Source of the DNA: JAGDXZ01 sp049965975
GTDB taxonomy: Archaea > Micrarchaeota > Micrarchaeia > Micrarchaeales > CABMGC01
Reading direction: 5' to 3'
DNA length: 16,044 bases
Assembly (NCBI GenBank): GCA_049965975.1
Contig: JBMFVN010000014.1
Span: 1-16,044 of the forward strand
The position numbers and the translations under genes are program-made. Under the pieces are notes generated by a model that did not search any database, had not been told where the DNA came from, and saw only the letters and a program-made list of their open reading frames with translations. Shown here in pieces: positions 14,572-16,044 of this stretch (positions are counted from its first letter, which is position 1; each line of letters starts with the position of its first letter).

Positions 14572-15153
14572 ACTTTTTACAAAATCAGCAATTTCTTTCT
14601 TGAAGTCTTCCGGCTTGTCTAGGTAGCAGGCATGCCTTGCTCCTTCAAGCAGTACTGTTTTAGCTCCGATCTGCCTTAACTTTTCAATGCCGCCTTCTGG
14701 ATCTGCTACGCTGTCGTTGCTTCCCCATATTCCAAGAATTGGCACTTTTATTTTATCAAGGCGTATCGAGTCAAGGTTTACTGGCCCTACTGCAATCACA
14801 GCGCAGATGTCTTTTGAATTTTCCTCTGCAAACTTAAGCACAAAATAGCCGCTTGCGCTTGCACCAAGAAGCACTGGCTTGTCTTTGATCACTGTTTGTA
14901 TCACGGCGCCCACCAAGCTCAGCATGCTGCTTTCCGGCATTTCTCCTTTGTTTATGCTATTAGGAAAGCCAGGCATATCTAAGGCAAAAGAAGCGTAGCC
15001 GAGTCTGTTCAAAAAATCTATGAAGCCGAAGCGGTTCCAAACTTGCGAATTGAAGCTGTAGCCGTGCATCAGCAGAATTTTCTTTGCGTTGCCTGTATTG
15101 GCTTCGAAATAAGTTATGCTTCTGCCATCAAAGGCCATTTGCTTCTGTTCCAT
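14563..15153 (-). CDS. Alpha/beta hydrolase
   Basis: From MEQKQMAFDG the protein has 196 residues. Oxyanion-region HGYSF is at 30-34. The nucleophile elbow is GASAS (97-101) with S99. The acid is probably D147 (GSNDSVAD) and the base H174 (GARHACYLDKPEDF). ALDMPGFPNS (58-66 region) is typical of the fold. There is no signal peptide, so it is cytosolic. The substrate is unknown; esterase, thioesterase or peptidase would all fit. The open frame extends 38 codons further, but that part overlaps the aIF1A gene; ATG 15153 lies 4 nt after the aIF1A stop, indicating an operon. It ends with a 9-bp tail-to-tail overlap with the Cys-rich gene. Hydrolases are not usual partners of aIF1A, which in many archaea precedes rio1 and a KH-domain gene. 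Confidence 0.9.
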   Translation of the reverse strand: MEQKQMAFDGRSITYFEANTGNAKKILLMHGYSFNSQVWNRFGFIDFLNRLGYASFALDMPGFPNSINKGEMPESSMLSLVGAVIQTVIKDKPVLLGASASGYFVLKFAEENSKDICAVIAVGPVNLDSIRLDKIKVPILGIWGSNDSVADPEGGIEKLRQIGAKTVLLEGARHACYLDKPEDFKKEIADFVKSLK

Positions 15154-15157
15154 AGAC

Positions 15158-15463
15158 TCAGTCAGGCAGATTGTAGCCGCTTGCCTTGAGTCTGTCTTTG
15201 TCGCCAAGGCTGTAGCGCCATATGATGTCGCCACGCTCGTTGCTCTGCACCACCCACGGTTTGACAAGCACTATGTCGCCGTCTTTTATCCAAAACTCTC
15301 TCTTAAGTCTTCCCGGTATGCTGCAAAGCCTCTCGAAACCGTCAGAGCACCTTACCCTGAAATTCGAAGCACCGAGCACCTGTGAGACGATGCCCACTAC
15401 CTCGCCGCTTTGAGGCAGCTTAAGCTCGTGCACTTCTTCGCTTTGCTGCTTGTCCTTTCTCAT
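15158..15463 (-). CDS. eif1A: Translation initiation factor aIF1A
   Basis: Protein of 101 residues with the S1/OB-fold core of the aIF1A/eIF1A family: GEVVGIVSQVLGASNFRVRCSDGFERLCSIPGR in order (20-52), then LKREFWIKDGDIVLVKPW and RGDIIWRY. It binds the small-subunit A site and helps assemble the initiation complex. The N-terminal tail is charged (MRKDKQQSEEVHELKLP), as is normal. GTGAT (15467-15471) is a good ribosome binding site 3 nt from the ATG, complementary to the archaeal 16S tail. The ATG is 9 nt from the stop of aIF2-beta, so the two factors are co-transcribed. Confidence 0.95.
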   Translation of the reverse strand: MRKDKQQSEEVHELKLPQSGEVVGIVSQVLGASNFRVRCSDGFERLCSIPGRLKREFWIKDGDIVLVKPWVVQSNERGDIIWRYSLGDKDRLKASGYNLPD

Positions 15464-15472
15464 ATTATCACT

Positions 15473-15898
15473 TCACTCTTCCTTTACTGTGTATCTCGCG
15501 CCGCAGGCCTCACACACAATTACTTCGTAGCCGTGCTCTGTTTCTTCTATGTGCGTATCAGGCTTGTGGCATTCCTTGCAAATAACATAAGTCTCGAAAT
15601 ACTTTCTTATCTTGTCGTTCAGCACATTTGGCTGAAACCTTGCGCTAAGGACAAGGGCCTGGCCGTCGAAGCTGGCAGGTGTTCCAAGCTCCTTGACAAG
15701 GAAATGGGCTATGAGCTCAGGCTTTCTGCGGGCTATGCCTGCTATTTGGCTGAAGTTCCTTATTAGGGTCTTTGAGCCTTGTATAAGCGAATCTACTGTT
15801 GGTACTACAAAATCAGTGCTTGAGCTCGCAGCGGTGCTGGGCATAGAAGCAAAAGCCCTGTCAAGTAGCTGCAAATATCTGCTATCCTGCTCATTCAT
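15473..15898 (-). CDS. eif2b: Translation initiation factor aIF2, beta subunit
   Basis: Protein of 141 residues, typical for the archaeal subunit. The N-terminal helix, which in this family contacts aIF2-gamma, is DSRYLQLLDRAF (5-16). The central alpha/beta domain contains KTLIRNFSQIAGIARRKPELIAHFLVKELGTPAS. A C-terminal zinc ribbon uses C107, C110, C129 and C132 (CKEC, CEAC). With alpha and gamma it brings initiator Met-tRNA to the ribosome. It is first in the aIF2-beta, aIF1A, hydrolase operon. The leader of about 50 nt is unusually long for this genome and contains a hairpin touching the GGAGG ribosome binding site 8 nt before the ATG. Confidence 0.95.
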   Translation of the reverse strand: MNEQDSRYLQLLDRAFASMPSTAASSSTDFVVPTVDSLIQGSKTLIRNFSQIAGIARRKPELIAHFLVKELGTPASFDGQALVLSARFQPNVLNDKIRKYFETYVICKECHKPDTHIEETEHGYEVIVCEACGARYTVKEE

Positions 15899-15936
15899 TG
15901 TGACATCCTCCCAACCGTAAACGGTGTGGGCTTCCC
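15899..15936 (-). promoter_or_regulatory. Leader hairpin and ribosome binding site of aIF2-beta; resembles an IS200/IS605-type right end
   Basis: On the minus strand an 8-bp stem (CCCA-C-ACCG with CGGT-TGGG, one bulged C, loop TTTA; 15910-15930) is followed directly by AGGATGTCACA and the ATG. The Shine-Dalgarno GGAGG (15907-15911) shares two G with the stem. Upstream GGGAAGCCC offers an alternative pairing for the same CCC. The block GGGAAGCCC, hairpin, GGGAGGATGTCAC also recalls right ends of archaeal IS200/IS605 (TnpB) elements as I remember them; no tnpB is present here. Confidence 0.4.
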
Positions 15937-15970
15937 AAGCTAACGACGGTATGATTGATATGGAACTAAA

Positions 15971-15980
15971 AGTATATATT
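15971..15980. promoter_or_regulatory. TATA box upstream of aIF2-beta, nearly symmetric
   Basis: The plus strand reads AGTATATATT. In the minus direction it predicts transcription near 15950, giving a leader of about 50 nt for aIF2-beta. In the plus direction it predicts a start near 16001, just before a CGGCG/CGCCG hairpin at 16005-16019, so an unidentified rightward transcript may begin at the window edge. The remaining bases to 16044 hold no recognisable gene. Confidence 0.4.
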
Positions 15981-16044
15981 CATTTGCAATAAAATCGTAT
16001 TATACGGCGGGACACGCCGAAATCTACGCTCAGGGAGAGAGTGT

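Noticed and set aside
15410..15766. 118-codon plus-strand frame
   Set aside because: It is antisense to aIF1A and aIF2-beta, both confidently identified.
1..16044. CRISPR array, tRNA, rRNA, C/D box RNA or transposase gene
   Set aside because: No regularly spaced repeats, cloverleaf with T-arm consensus, rRNA-like blocks, RTGATGA/CTGA pairs in intergenic DNA, or transposase motifs were found by eye on either strand.

Overview
The window is archaeal. It carries fibrillarin, translation factors aIF2-beta and aIF1A, an AMMECR1-family protein, a DUF763 protein, a Dpo4-type Y-family polymerase ending in a PCNA-binding motif, an archaeal-type glutamine synthetase and an Lrp/AsnC regulator. Most promoters are TATA boxes about 25 nt from a start codon, giving leaderless or very short leaders, and a few genes have GGAGG/GTGAT-type ribosome binding sites. 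Short intergenic gaps, stop/start overlaps and AUA/AGG-rich codons suggest a compact genome. A DPANN lineage such as Micrarchaeota is my guess from general character only; no 16S or lineage-specific marker is present.

Layout, left to right. (1) 1-491: 3' part of a THPPY-type DNA methyltransferase on +, cut by the window edge and probably frameshifted near position 45-60. (2) 496-2565, minus: a DUF763 gene directly followed (TGA-ATG) by a four-helix membrane protein with a PLD-like cytosolic domain. (3) 2601-4139, minus: a GT39-like membrane glycosyltransferase. (4) 4203-5245, minus: a metallo-beta-lactamase nuclease-like protein, followed by a possible 27-residue translationally coupled ORF. 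A single symmetric TATA element separates it from divergent trxB (5307-6257, +). (5) 6270-7954, minus: an AMMECR1-family gene overlapping dinB by 4 nt. (6) 8027-10060: glnA (minus) divergent from an Lrp/AsnC regulator (plus), with a perfect inverted repeat in between that is a natural operator candidate. (7) 10082-11603, minus: fibrillarin, then a zinc-ribbon/helical-repeat protein. (8) 11677-13923, plus: a soluble multi-PAS histidine kinase whose promoter region, shared with fibrillarin, contains a 20-bp perfect palindrome. (9) 13988-14571, plus: a small Cys-rich, Thr-rich surface glycoprotein-like gene interrupted by a 100-N scaffold gap. (10) 14563-15898, minus: aIF2-beta, aIF1A and an alpha/beta hydrolase as an operon.

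The scaffold gap looks like an artefact. The 55 bases before it and the 55 after it are identical, so the two contigs simply overlap. Collapsing them restores a 142-residue protein whose gene overlaps the convergent hydrolase gene tail-to-tail by 9 bp.

No rRNA, tRNA, CRISPR array or transposase gene is visible, and no stretch over 300 bases lacks a gene. The most interesting leads are the DUF763/PLD-like membrane pair, the glnA-lrp operator, the orphan kinase with its palindromic promoter, and a hairpin in the aIF2-beta leader that overlaps its ribosome binding site and also resembles the right end of an IS200/IS605-type element.
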